Below are positions 15,839 through 22,954 of a DNA stretch of 26,836 nucleotides, piece after piece. Positions within the stretch are counted from its first letter, which is position 1; every line of letters starts with the position of its first letter. The notes beneath the pieces were generated by a model that was not told the origin of the DNA, made no database searches, and worked only from the letters and a program-made list of their open reading frames with translations. Both the position numbers and the translations under genes were made by a program. The DNA comes from an uncultured Flavobacterium sp. Lineage in GTDB: Bacteria; Bacteroidota; Bacteroidia; Flavobacteriales; Flavobacteriaceae. Where the stretch lies: the NCBI RefSeq assembly GCF_946220915.1, contig NZ_CAMIHH010000036.1, positions 1-26,836 of the forward strand. Direction: 5' to 3'.

Positions 15839-15867
15839 ACCTACAAGGTTTTGAAAACCTTGCAGGT
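15839..15867. repeat. Near-perfect palindrome between hbd and the DUF1015 gene
   Basis: ACCTACAAGGTTTT (15839-15852), a single G, then AAAACCTTGCAGGT (15854-15867): 14 paired positions with one G-T-type mismatch. In the minus-strand transcript it lies 37 bases after the hbd stop. It could end hbd transcription or be a dispersed palindromic unit; no strong T tract follows. Confidence 0.55.
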
Positions 15868-15875
15868 CCGGTATG

Positions 15876-15903
15876 CTGTTAACTGTTAACTGTAAACTAA
15901 TGA
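15876..15903 (+). repeat. Heptanucleotide tandem repeat abutting the hbd stop codon
   Basis: Four phased 7-base units: CTGTTAA, CTGTTAA, CTGTAAA, CTAATGA, with the next seven bases (CTACTTC) containing the hbd stop. The phase-shifted reading GTTAACT resembles the GTTGACA units inside yggS. Confidence 0.6.
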
Positions 15904-16788
15904 CTACTTCTTATACGCCACCTTTTCTGCCTTCTTGCTTTCGGAATAGTCATAAAAGCCTTCGCCGCTCTTCACGCCAAGCTTACCGGCACGCACCATG
16001 TTAACGAGCAACGGGCACGGGGCATATTTCGGGTTTTTAAAGCCATCGTACATTACATTAAGTATAGAAAGGCATACATCAAGGCCAATGAAATCGGCCA
16101 GTTGAAGCGGCCCCATTGGGTGTGCCATGCCAAGCTTCATTACGGTATCAATCTCATATACGCCTGCTACGCCATTGTATAGCGTCTCGATTGCTTCGTT
16201 TATCATTGGCATGAGGATACGATTGGCCACAAAGCCGGGATAATCATTCACTTCTACCGGTACCTTGCCCAATTTTTCGCTAAGTTCCATAATGGATTTG
16301 GTCACTTCATCCGAAGTATTGTACCCACGGATGATCTCCACCAGCTTCATAATAGGCACGGGATTCATAAAGTGCATGCCTATAACTTTGTCCTGCCTGG
16401 AGGTTACGGCAGCTATCTGGGTTATGGATATCGAGGAAGTGTTGGTTGCCAGTATAGTTTCCGGCCCGCAAAAATCATTCAGTTCCTTAAAAATTTGCAG
16501 TTTCAGGTTTACGTTTTCTGTCGCGGCTTCAACCACAAGGTCAACATTTACCACACCGTCCTGGAGGTCGGTATAGGTTACAATGTTACCAATGGTCTTG
16601 TGCTTGTCGTCTTCTGTTATCGAGCCTTTTGCCACCATCCTGTCCAGGTTGGCCGCAATGGTCGCCATGCCTTTGTCCAATGATTTTTCCGATACATCGA
16701 TAAGCTTTACGCTGAACCCGCTCTGTGCGAAGGTGTGTGCAATACCATTGCCCATGGTTCCCGCGCCAATTACTGCTATGTTTTTCAT
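15904..16788 (-). CDS. hbd: 3-hydroxyacyl-CoA (3-hydroxybutyryl-CoA) dehydrogenase
   Basis: A 294-residue NAD(P)-dependent enzyme that interconverts 3-hydroxyacyl-CoA and 3-oxoacyl-CoA in the cytoplasm. The N-terminal Rossmann motif is GAGTMGNGIA (8-17) with D31 at the cofactor-selecting position. The catalytic pair H139 (GMHFMNPVP) and E151 (LVEII) is present, followed by the PGFVANRILMPMINEA segment and the C-terminal dimer domain with GPLQLADFIGLDV. The length matches the short, single-domain form (not the fused FadB type). It follows the oxidoreductase gene after 82 bases and precedes DUF1015 by 119. It probably serves fatty-acid or amino-acid breakdown; no thiolase or hydratase gene is next to it. 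Confidence 0.93.
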   Translation of the reverse strand: MKNIAVIGAGTMGNGIAHTFAQSGFSVKLIDVSEKSLDKGMATIAANLDRMVAKGSITEDDKHKTIGNIVTYTDLQDGVVNVDLVVEAATENVNLKLQIFKELNDFCGPETILATNTSSISITQIAAVTSRQDKVIGMHFMNPVPIMKLVEIIRGYNTSDEVTKSIMELSEKLGKVPVEVNDYPGFVANRILMPMINEAIETLYNGVAGVYEIDTVMKLGMAHPMGPLQLADFIGLDVCLSILNVMYDGFKNPKYAPCPLLVNMVRAGKLGVKSGEGFYDYSESKKAEKVAYKK

Positions 16789-16870
16789 TTTAAGTATGTA
16801 TAGTTTGTTTGTTGTTTGTAAAATGCCATTTCAAATTTCAATGAATTCGCGATTTATCCCCTAAAAATCA

Positions 16871-17845
16871 TTACTTCAAATTATTTTTCGAAGCCTCAAT
16901 GATCTTATACGCAATGCGCAGCGCCTCTGTGCCATCTGCCAGTGTTACCACCGGGATAGTGTTGTTATTTATGGCATCGGCAAACGTTTCCAGTTCGTCG
17001 AGAATGGCATTGTTGGCCTGCACGTCAGGATTGTCAAAATAAATCTGCTTTTTAATCCCTTCGGCATTCTGAAGTATCATGTCAAAATCGCCCGGTATTT
17101 CGGGAGCATCTTTCATTTTGACTACCTCGCATACCTTATCAAGAAAATCTACCGAGATGTAGGCATCTTTCTGGAAAAACCTCGACTTGCGCATATTTTT
17201 CATAGAAATACGGCTCGAAGTGAGGTTGGCTACACAGCCGTTCTCAAACTCAATGCGCGCATTGGCAATGTCCGGCGTATCGCTTATTACCGATACCCCA
17301 CTGGCATTAATATGTTTTACTGGCGATTTTACAACGCTTAGTATCACGTCGATGTCATGTATCATCAGGTCGAGCACCACAGGAACATCGGTGCCCCGGG
17401 GATTGAATTCTGCCAAACGGTGCGTCTCAATGAACATCGGGTTTTCGATCATGTTTTTTGTGGCAATAAAGGCGGGGTTAAAACGCTCCACATGGCCTAC
17501 CTGCCCCTTAACGCCGTGTTTTTCGGCAAGGTGCATTATTTCTTCAGCTTCTTCAACCGTATTGGAAATAGGTTTTTCTACAAATACGTGCTTCCCGGCA
17601 AGGATGGCTTCCTTAGCGCAATCGTGGTGCGAAAGGGTAGGGGTTACAATATCTACCACATCTACAGCAGCTATGAGTTCTGCAATAGTTTCGAATTTCC
17701 GGTAGCCAAATTCCTGCGCCACCTTATCGGCATTTTCGCTGTTAGGGTCATAAAAGCCCGTAAGCTCATATTTTTCAGATTGGTTGAGCAGGCGGAGATG
17801 GATTTTGCCCAGGTGCCCCGCGCCGAGTACGCCAACTTTTAGCAT
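16871..17845 (-). CDS. Gfo/Idh/MocA family NAD(P)-dependent oxidoreductase
   Basis: A 324-residue oxidoreductase with an N-terminal Rossmann fold (VGVLGAGHLGKIHLRLL) and the family's EKP motif (VFVEKPISNT) that carries the catalytic lysine. A GHVERFNPAF segment and the MIHDIDVIL helix follow, with the substrate-binding beta sheet at the C-terminus. The frame is open to 17941, but I place the start at 17845 because the preceding codons show no family similarity and reach into an inverted repeat. Members act on sugars or related hydroxy compounds; the substrate is not evident. The long GHVERFN/HDID version is widespread in Bacteroidota as a single gene. It heads the minus-strand gene series. 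Confidence 0.88.
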   Translation of the reverse strand: MLKVGVLGAGHLGKIHLRLLNQSEKYELTGFYDPNSENADKVAQEFGYRKFETIAELIAAVDVVDIVTPTLSHHDCAKEAILAGKHVFVEKPISNTVEEAEEIMHLAEKHGVKGQVGHVERFNPAFIATKNMIENPMFIETHRLAEFNPRGTDVPVVLDLMIHDIDVILSVVKSPVKHINASGVSVISDTPDIANARIEFENGCVANLTSSRISMKNMRKSRFFQKDAYISVDFLDKVCEVVKMKDAPEIPGDFDMILQNAEGIKKQIYFDNPDVQANNAILDELETFADAINNNTIPVVTLADGTEALRIAYKIIEASKNNLK

Positions 17846-17918
17846 AAGAGAGTATATTTTAAACAAAATAACATTATTTGTATTGAAATTCCAAAAGCAA
17901 TGCCTAAAATTAGTTGGC

Positions 17919-18003
17919 CACGAATTACACAAATTAAACAAATTTTCAGGTGCTACTTGTTTATTCCTGTTGAGTAGAATTAGTGAAATTTGTGTAATTC
18001 GTG
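17919..18003. repeat. 17-bp inverted repeat in the divergent intergenic region before pcm
   Basis: CACGAATTACACAAATT at 17919-17935 is matched perfectly by its reverse complement at 17987-18003, with a 51-base spacer. Beyond the arms the match continues imperfectly (one bulged base before CC). Sequences like this CACGAATTACAC core recur between genes in Bacteroidota, as far as I recall. The spacer has no ORF. The element separates the Gfo/Idh and pcm promoters. Confidence 0.65.
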
Positions 18004-18026
18004 CCTAAACTTAATATATCTCTGTA

Positions 18027-18059
18027 TTTGACAAATCACAAAAATGTTTGTTATTTTTA
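18027..18059 (+). promoter_or_regulatory. Candidate promoter for pcm
   Basis: TTTG at 18027-18030 and TATTTTTA at 18052-18059 (7 of 8 with TAnnTTTG) are separated by 21 bases, the usual Bacteroidota spacing. Transcription would start near 18066, about 17 bases before the start codon. Confidence 0.45.
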
Positions 18060-18082
18060 CGCCAACCTAATATAAGCCGCAA

Positions 18083-18730
18083 TTGAAAGACTCAGCCAAG
18101 CACCAGGGACTTCGCAATCAGTTGGTAAGCGTTTTGGAACAAAAAGGCATTACCGACAAGAATGTTCTGGAGGCCATCCGGAAGATTCCGAGGCACCTGT
18201 TCCTCAACTCCTCATTCGAAGATTATGCCTATCAGGACAAAGCCTTCCCGATAGGGGCAGGGCAAACCATTTCGCAACCCTATACCGTGGCTTACCAGTC
18301 GCAATTGCTGGAGGTGGAAAAAGAGCATAAAGTATTGGAAATCGGTACGGGATCGGGCTACCAGACCGCTGTATTATGCACCATGGGTGCAAAGGTTTAT
18401 AGCGTAGAGAGGCAAAACGAACTGTTCAAATCTACATCGCTGTTGCTGCCCAAGCTTGGCATACGCCCAAAGCACCTTTCTTTTGGCGATGGCTATAAAG
18501 GGCTTCCTAATTATGCGCCTTTCGACAGCATTATTGTTACCGCTGGCGCCCCCATGATCCCCAAACCACTGATGGCACAGCTAAAAATAGGCGGGAGGCT
18601 CGTTATACCGGTAGGGGGCGAAAATGAAGCCCAGATCATGACACTGCTCGTCAGGAAGAGCGAAACACAATTTGAAAAACATGAATTGGGTAATTTCAGG
18701 TTTGTACCCTTACTTGAAAATAAAAATTAA
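18083..18730 (+). CDS. pcm: Protein-L-isoaspartate O-methyltransferase
   Basis: A 215-residue repair enzyme that uses S-adenosylmethionine to methylate L-isoaspartyl residues in damaged proteins. Conserved elements are PRHLF (36-40), AYQDKAFPIGAGQTISQPY (49-67), the SAM-binding LEIGTGSGYQTAVL (85-98), VERQNEL, ITVTAGAPMIPKPLM and the final GGRLVIPVG. The start is a TTG at 18083; no better ATG lies upstream in frame, and the family's N-terminus begins a few residues before the DxR/NQL region, as here. The downstream acyltransferase begins only 6 bases after its stop. Confidence 0.94.
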   Translation: MKDSAKHQGLRNQLVSVLEQKGITDKNVLEAIRKIPRHLFLNSSFEDYAYQDKAFPIGAGQTISQPYTVAYQSQLLEVEKEHKVLEIGTGSGYQTAVLCTMGAKVYSVERQNELFKSTSLLLPKLGIRPKHLSFGDGYKGLPNYAPFDSIIVTAGAPMIPKPLMAQLKIGGRLVIPVGGENEAQIMTLLVRKSETQFEKHELGNFRFVPLLENKN

Positions 18731-18736
18731 AACAGT

Positions 18737-19863
18737 ATGGTTATGGGCACAGCTTTATCTAATGCCAAACCTCATTATGCCGTACTCGACGGCCTTCGCG
18801 GCATTGCGGCAATCATTGTGGTCATTTTCCATATTTTTGAATCGCACGCCACCAGCCATCTTGACCAGGTTGTGAACCATGGATACCTTGCAGTCGATTT
18901 TTCTTTATGCTTTCCGGCTTCGTGATAGGATATGCATATGATGACCGGTGGGGCTCAATGACGGTAAAGGATTTTTTCAGGCGGCGCATTATCCGGCTAC
19001 AGCCGATGGTTATCATGGGAATGATCGTAGGCGCTGCCTTTTTCTATTTCCAGGATTCGCCAATGTGGCCGGGTATCAGTGAGGTGCCTGTCTGGAAAAT
19101 GCTGCTCATCATGGTCATAGGGTTTACGGTATTACCCGTTCCTGTTTCGATGGACATCCGGGGCTGGACGGAAATGCACCCGCTCAACGGCCCGGCATGG
19201 TCGCTATTTTTCGAATACATTGCCAATGTACTTTATGCCCTTTTTTTAAGGAAAATTTCAAATATCCTGCTCACTGTACTTACGCTTATTGCCGGCGCTG
19301 CGCTTGTACACATGGCCGTTACCTCGCCATCCGGTGACATTATTGGAGGATGGGCTATCGACCCTGTACAGTTGCGCATTGGCTTTAGCAGGCTGCTGTA
19401 CCCATTCCTCGCCGGATTGCTTATGAGCAGGGTTGTAAAAATAGCGCACATTAAAAATGCATTCCTATGGTGCAGCCTGATGCTTATGGGTGTTTTGGCC
19501 ATGCCAAGGATAGGGGGAGCCGAAAACCTATGGATGAATGGGTTATATGATTCCCTGATTATCATGTTTGCATTTCCGGTAATTATTTACCTGGGGGCAG
19601 GGGGCAGGGCCGAAAGCGCCGGAGTTGCTAAAGTGACAAAGTTTTTCGGCGACATCAGTTACCCGCTATACATTACACATTATCCGCTGGTATACACTTA
19701 TGCGGCATGGGTTTCGCGCAACAAAGTTCCTATGGAAAAAGGTTTACCGGTGGGAATAGCGGTAATAGCAGCAAGTATAATTCTGGCCTATGCCTGCCTC
19801 AAGCTATATGACGAACCAGCAAGGAAATGGCTCGGCAGGAAATTTTTGAGCCCTAAAATATAA
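18737..19863 (+). pseudogene. Acyltransferase family 3 membrane protein, split by a one-base frameshift
   Basis: The first part (18737-18925 frame) begins with the family's hallmark LDGLRGIAAIIVVIFH, including the conserved His. The second part (frame of 18907-19863) starts MLSGFVIGYAY and continues through about nine more hydrophobic segments to the stop at 19863. Between them, GAT TTT TCT TTA at 18896-18907 should read GAT TTT TTC TTT ATG, restoring the family motif VDFFFMLSGF. The run at 18898-18902 has five T where six are needed. With one added T the protein is about 375 residues, normal for this family of inner-membrane O-acyltransferases that modify surface glycans. Either a recent mutation, a sequencing error in a homopolymer, or a frameshift bypassed in vivo. 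No other disabling change is seen. Confidence 0.85.
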
Positions 19864-19896
19864 TGACCATCGGTAAAGCTGGTAATAAAAAGAACC

Positions 19897-20352
19897 TTAC
19901 TTATATATTTTTTTTATCCTGTCAAGATCCCTCTTGGTGTCGCGCTCCTTCATGGTTTCGCGCTTGTCGTAATTCTTTTTACCCCGGCAAAGGCCTATTT
20001 CCAGCTTGGCGATGCCTTTTTCGTTAGTAAAAAGACGCAACGGTATAATGGTAAGCCCCTGGTTCTGCACGCTTTTGTTAAGGCTTTTGAGTTCTTTTTT
20101 ATTCAGCAGCAGCTTGCGCTCACTTTTGGGCTTGTGGCTAAAGCTGCGGCTAAAGGCATATTCCTCAATATTGGTATTGATGGCGAAAAGCTCCAGCCCC
20201 TGGAATTCGCAAAAACTTTCGGCAATGGATGCCTTGCCCAGCCGGATGGATTTTATTTCCGATCCCGCCAGCACAATGCCTGCATCATAACGCTCCAGTA
20301 TCTCATAATCGAACCGTGCGCGCTTGTTAAGTATGTTTACCGTTTTTTGCAT
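19897..20352 (-). CDS. smpB: SsrA-binding protein
   Basis: A 151-residue RNA-binding protein that brings tmRNA to stalled ribosomes in trans-translation. It has the expected beginning (NILNKRARFDYEILERYDAG), the LAGSEIKSIRLGKASIAES motif, AFSRSFSHKPKSERKLLLNKKE, and a basic tail with GKKNYDKRETMKERD, which inserts into the mRNA channel of the ribosome. Length is normal. It is convergent with the acyltransferase gene (33 bases between them, without a visible terminator). The tmRNA gene itself is not in this window. A promoter candidate lies directly upstream. Confidence 0.96.
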   Translation of the reverse strand: MQKTVNILNKRARFDYEILERYDAGIVLAGSEIKSIRLGKASIAESFCEFQGLELFAINTNIEEYAFSRSFSHKPKSERKLLLNKKELKSLNKSVQNQGLTIIPLRLFTNEKGIAKLEIGLCRGKKNYDKRETMKERDTKRDLDRIKKIYK

Positions 20353-20359
20353 AGGGATG

Positions 20360-20390
20360 CAAATTTAGTTACAATAGTTTAAAACACCAA
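20360..20390 (-). promoter_or_regulatory. Candidate promoter for smpB, adjacent to the start codon
   Basis: On the minus strand TTG (20390-20388) is followed after 20 bases by TAAATTTG (20367-20360), a full match to the -7 consensus. The start codon begins at 20352, so the predicted leader is only a few nucleotides long. Confidence 0.45.
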
Positions 20391-20420
20391 TAACAGCAGG
20401 TAATTATGGGAATATTTTTG

Positions 20421-20455
20421 CAAATAAAAACCCGGCAGATTCAATCTGCCGGGTT
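20421..20455 (-). terminator. Rho-independent terminator of the histidine phosphatase gene
   Basis: AACCCGGCAGAT and ATCTGCCGGGTT (20429-20440 and 20444-20455) form a perfect 12-bp stem with a 3-base loop. Read on the minus strand it runs into TTTTTATTTG (20430-20421). It lies 21 bases after the phosphatase stop. Confidence 0.92.
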
Positions 20456-20476
20456 CGCATCTTATCCGGTGTTATT

Positions 20477-20959
20477 TTATATTTTTTCCACTTTGGCAGT
20501 AGGTACGCCATCAACAACCGTTATGGTATACAGCTGGCTGTATTCCGACTCTGCAATGTTACCAAACTGCCCATTGCTCAGCAGCATATTGATCTGCTTG
20601 GGAAGTGTATTGCTGTGGCCAACAACAACTATTGATTTGCCTGCCAGTTTCTTTACAAGCGTTCCCAGGTAAAAATCATCACCATATTCGGTAATCTGCA
20701 GGCCTTTTGCTGTAGCAAGCGGCTGGGCGGTTTCGCGCGTGCGGTTAAAACCGGTAGAGTAAATAGCTGCAATATCTTTATTGGCAAAATGTGCCGCCCA
20801 TTTTTCAGCGCGCTGCTGCCCGGCTGCCGAAAGGTGCGGATCATTTGATGCATCGGCCTTTTCCGCATGGCGTATCAGGTAAATGGTGGTCGTGTTGTCC
20901 TGTGCCCAGGATGAAACATTCATGATCAATACAGTTAGAATCAGATAAAGGCTTTTCAT
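20477..20959 (-). CDS. Secreted histidine phosphatase (phosphoglycerate mutase-like)
   Basis: A 160-residue exported protein with a signal peptide (residues 1-19 or 20, ending SSWAQ), so it acts in the periplasm. The branch 1 histidine phosphatase core is present: the phospho-accepting H31 in LIRHAEK, an R73-T-R75-E pattern (FNRTRETA), and the second histidine H115 in VVVGHSN. The RHA beginning, in place of RHG, is typical of SixA/alpha-ribazole-type small phosphatases. The substrate is unknown; a general periplasmic phosphatase is the safest call. It is monocistronic, with its own terminator, and no promoter I could define with confidence. Confidence 0.9.
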   Translation of the reverse strand: MKSLYLILTVLIMNVSSWAQDNTTTIYLIRHAEKADASNDPHLSAAGQQRAEKWAAHFANKDIAAIYSTGFNRTRETAQPLATAKGLQITEYGDDFYLGTLVKKLAGKSIVVVGHSNTLPKQINMLLSNGQFGNIAESEYSQLYTITVVDGVPTAKVEKI

Positions 20960-21121
20960 ATAAGTCTGGTTTAAAATGTTTTTGTTAGTGCAAAAAATGC
21001 TGTAAGGTTACAGTTGTACTGTAACAACTACCGTGTGGTTTACCCTACCTTTGGCACGCACTTTAATGCCGATTGGTAAAAATAATCAAAATTTGGGCGC
21101 AATATACATTACATTTACGAA

Positions 21122-21355
21122 ATGGAAAAACCAATTTCAAACGATCCGCTGCACGGCATCACCCTGAAAAAAATGCTTGAGGACCTGGTTGCTTTCTACG
21201 GCTTTGATACGCTGGGCGAACTCATCAGGATCAGGTGCTTTAATTACGATCCCAGCGTAAAGTCGAGCCTCGCATTTTTACGAAAAACCGACTGGGCACG
21301 CAAGCAGGTAGAACAGCTTTACATCCGGACACTGCCAAAACTACGCCAGCAGTAG
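21122..21355 (+). CDS. VF530-type small DNA-binding-like protein (DUF2132)
   Basis: A 77-residue cytoplasmic protein. The string NDPLHGITLKKMLEDLV, followed by YGFDTLGELIRIRCF and the SSLAFLRKTDWAR segment, matches the conserved VF530/DUF2132 family, whose structure contains a DNA-binding-like fold. Function is not established. It is followed by the minus-strand 8-TM protein after only 11 bases, with no room for a terminator. I see no operon partner on its strand. Confidence 0.85.
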   Translation: MEKPISNDPLHGITLKKMLEDLVAFYGFDTLGELIRIRCFNYDPSVKSSLAFLRKTDWARKQVEQLYIRTLPKLRQQ

Positions 21356-21366
21356 TTGCTTTTGCA

Positions 21367-22944
21367 TCATGATTCGGCCAGCCCTTTCCATTTCCTGATC
21401 GCATTCGTAAAAAAATACATGAATAACGTAAATAATATAAAACATCCTGCTGCCATGAGCATGCTGTTATTTTCCATAAAGTCCTGGTAAGGCGTTTGCG
21501 TATAGCGTTGCAGTTTGGCATCGTATACCGAAGTCCGCTCTGCAATGATCCGGGCAATTTCCACAGAAATGAAAAGCAGTACCGGCAGCACAGCGGGTAG
21601 CAGCCATAGCAGAATGTTGAGTATGATGCCGCTTTTGCCTTTAGATCTCTTTTTTACAAAAAAGGCTATCAGCAGCGCCATCACGATAATGATCCATAGC
21701 GATAAAAACACTATGCCGTCAAATCGCCTGAAAACTGTCCCTTCGAGAACAATGTCCATTATGATAAAATTCAGTATGCCGGTTACCAGCGCAGTTATCC
21801 CAAAGGCAACCATGGCAATGAGCCACGACCTGCCCGAAGTTACCCGGAAGGAAAACAACAATACCGAAAAGCCAAGGGCTACGTAAAAGTAAGCTAAAGC
21901 TGCCCCCGCATTGGCTTTTGGATTGGTATATCCTTCAGAAATTTTTGAATAAGCCTGTTCCAGCTGGTTGAGCGGAATATGGTGTTTCGGGTAAATGTAC
22001 ACGATGCTGTCTATCACTTTTACGGTATTCGATTTAAGGTCTACCTCGTTACTGCCTTCGTAATCTTCACTGTTTACGGATATTGGCGTATCAGGAATTT
22101 CTGGAAAGGGCACACGCATGTCGTACCATTCATATCGTTCCTGTTTTCCAACAGTTAAATAGCTGGCAAACTGCGGAGGGTCATATACCATCCCCAACCA
22201 TTTTTCTGGGGTAAGGTTTGTGGGTGCATTATGGCTTTTCACTATTTTATCAAACTCCTTCATTACCCAAAGCACAGAGTCTTTATGATTATTGAATAGC
22301 CAGGTCTTTGCGCGCAGTTCGATCAGGGAATCTTTTATGCGGTCATGATAACCAAATTCGAGCATTGACTTATTAAAGAGCGAGTGTAGCGGGTATTGCC
22401 TGTCCCTGAAGGTTATGTAATTGCGTTTTTTTGTGATATACTTCCCATTGACGTTTACACTATATTCGCCACTATCAAGAAATCCGCCATCTGCAAATAT
22501 AGATGCCATACTGATGACATCGATACGGTCAGAAAATTCCTTTTCAGAAAAATAGCTTTTTGCCCGGACATCATACCCAAACATGAATGATAACGAATAG
22601 CAGCAGTTTAGCGAAAATGCAAGCAATATGATGAGCCATTCTTTGTAAAGTGCGCTGCTTTTTAGCGGGTACATGGATTTATAGCCATTATTGCGCAGGT
22701 AAAATACCAGCCATACAACTGTAACCAGCAAGCCCAGCACAATGCTCAGCATTATTACGATGGCGGGAGTAGCATCTATGTAGTACGACCGGTTGTCAGT
22801 GCCAAAGTTTACCTTGCCGTGCATATACCCACAAGCAAAAAAAATCATATTTATAATCATCCCCACTGCCATGAGCGGGACTATATGTGTGTTCCAAAGC
22901 AAAGGGTGGCGCAATAGCAACTGATGTTGAATATTTTTAAGCAT
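21367..22944 (-). CDS. Eight-TM membrane protein, probable partner of the adjacent ABC ATPase
   Basis: A 525-residue integral inner-membrane protein of no family I can name with certainty. Hydrophobic segments lie in an N-terminal set of three (starting WNTHIVPLMAVGMIINMIF, then AIVIMLSIVLGLLVTVVW and EWLIILLAFSL), followed by a soluble region of about 240 residues and then five more at the C-terminus. The soluble part is rich in Tyr, Trp and charged residues and lacks recognisable motifs. The frame stays open into the ATPase gene (to 23019), but I start it at 22944, where the ATG lies ten bases after that gene's stop. The HPLLWNT beginning resembles ABC-type permeases seen beside such ATPases in Bacteroidota. 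Its role as permease is inferred from this position; the transported substrate is unknown. Confidence 0.7.
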   Translation of the reverse strand: MLKNIQHQLLLRHPLLWNTHIVPLMAVGMIINMIFFACGYMHGKVNFGTDNRSYYIDATPAIVIMLSIVLGLLVTVVWLVFYLRNNGYKSMYPLKSSALYKEWLIILLAFSLNCCYSLSFMFGYDVRAKSYFSEKEFSDRIDVISMASIFADGGFLDSGEYSVNVNGKYITKKRNYITFRDRQYPLHSLFNKSMLEFGYHDRIKDSLIELRAKTWLFNNHKDSVLWVMKEFDKIVKSHNAPTNLTPEKWLGMVYDPPQFASYLTVGKQERYEWYDMRVPFPEIPDTPISVNSEDYEGSNEVDLKSNTVKVIDSIVYIYPKHHIPLNQLEQAYSKISEGYTNPKANAGAALAYFYVALGFSVLLFSFRVTSGRSWLIAMVAFGITALVTGILNFIIMDIVLEGTVFRRFDGIVFLSLWIIIVMALLIAFFVKKRSKGKSGIILNILLWLLPAVLPVLLFISVEIARIIAERTSVYDAKLQRYTQTPYQDFMENNSMLMAAGCFILFTLFMYFFTNAIRKWKGLAES

Positions 22945-22954
22945 GGCGTGTGTA

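Noticed and set aside
17846..17941. N-terminal extension of 32 codons on the Gfo/Idh/MocA oxidoreductase
   Set aside because: The extension shows no family similarity and runs into the 17-bp inverted repeat. The Rossmann motif begins right after the ATG at 17845.
18896..18907. Programmed -1 frameshift in the acyltransferase as the default reading
   Set aside because: The site would work by single-tRNA slippage only, without a standard X-XXY-YYZ heptamer or a clear downstream stimulator. I kept it as one option in the findings and not as a feature.
21007..21025. GTTACAG/CTGTAAC inverted repeat as a terminator or operator between the phosphatase and VF530 genes
   Set aside because: A 7-bp stem with a 5-base loop and no T run is weak, and it overlaps an alternative pairing; there is no clear promoter at a suitable distance to support an operator.
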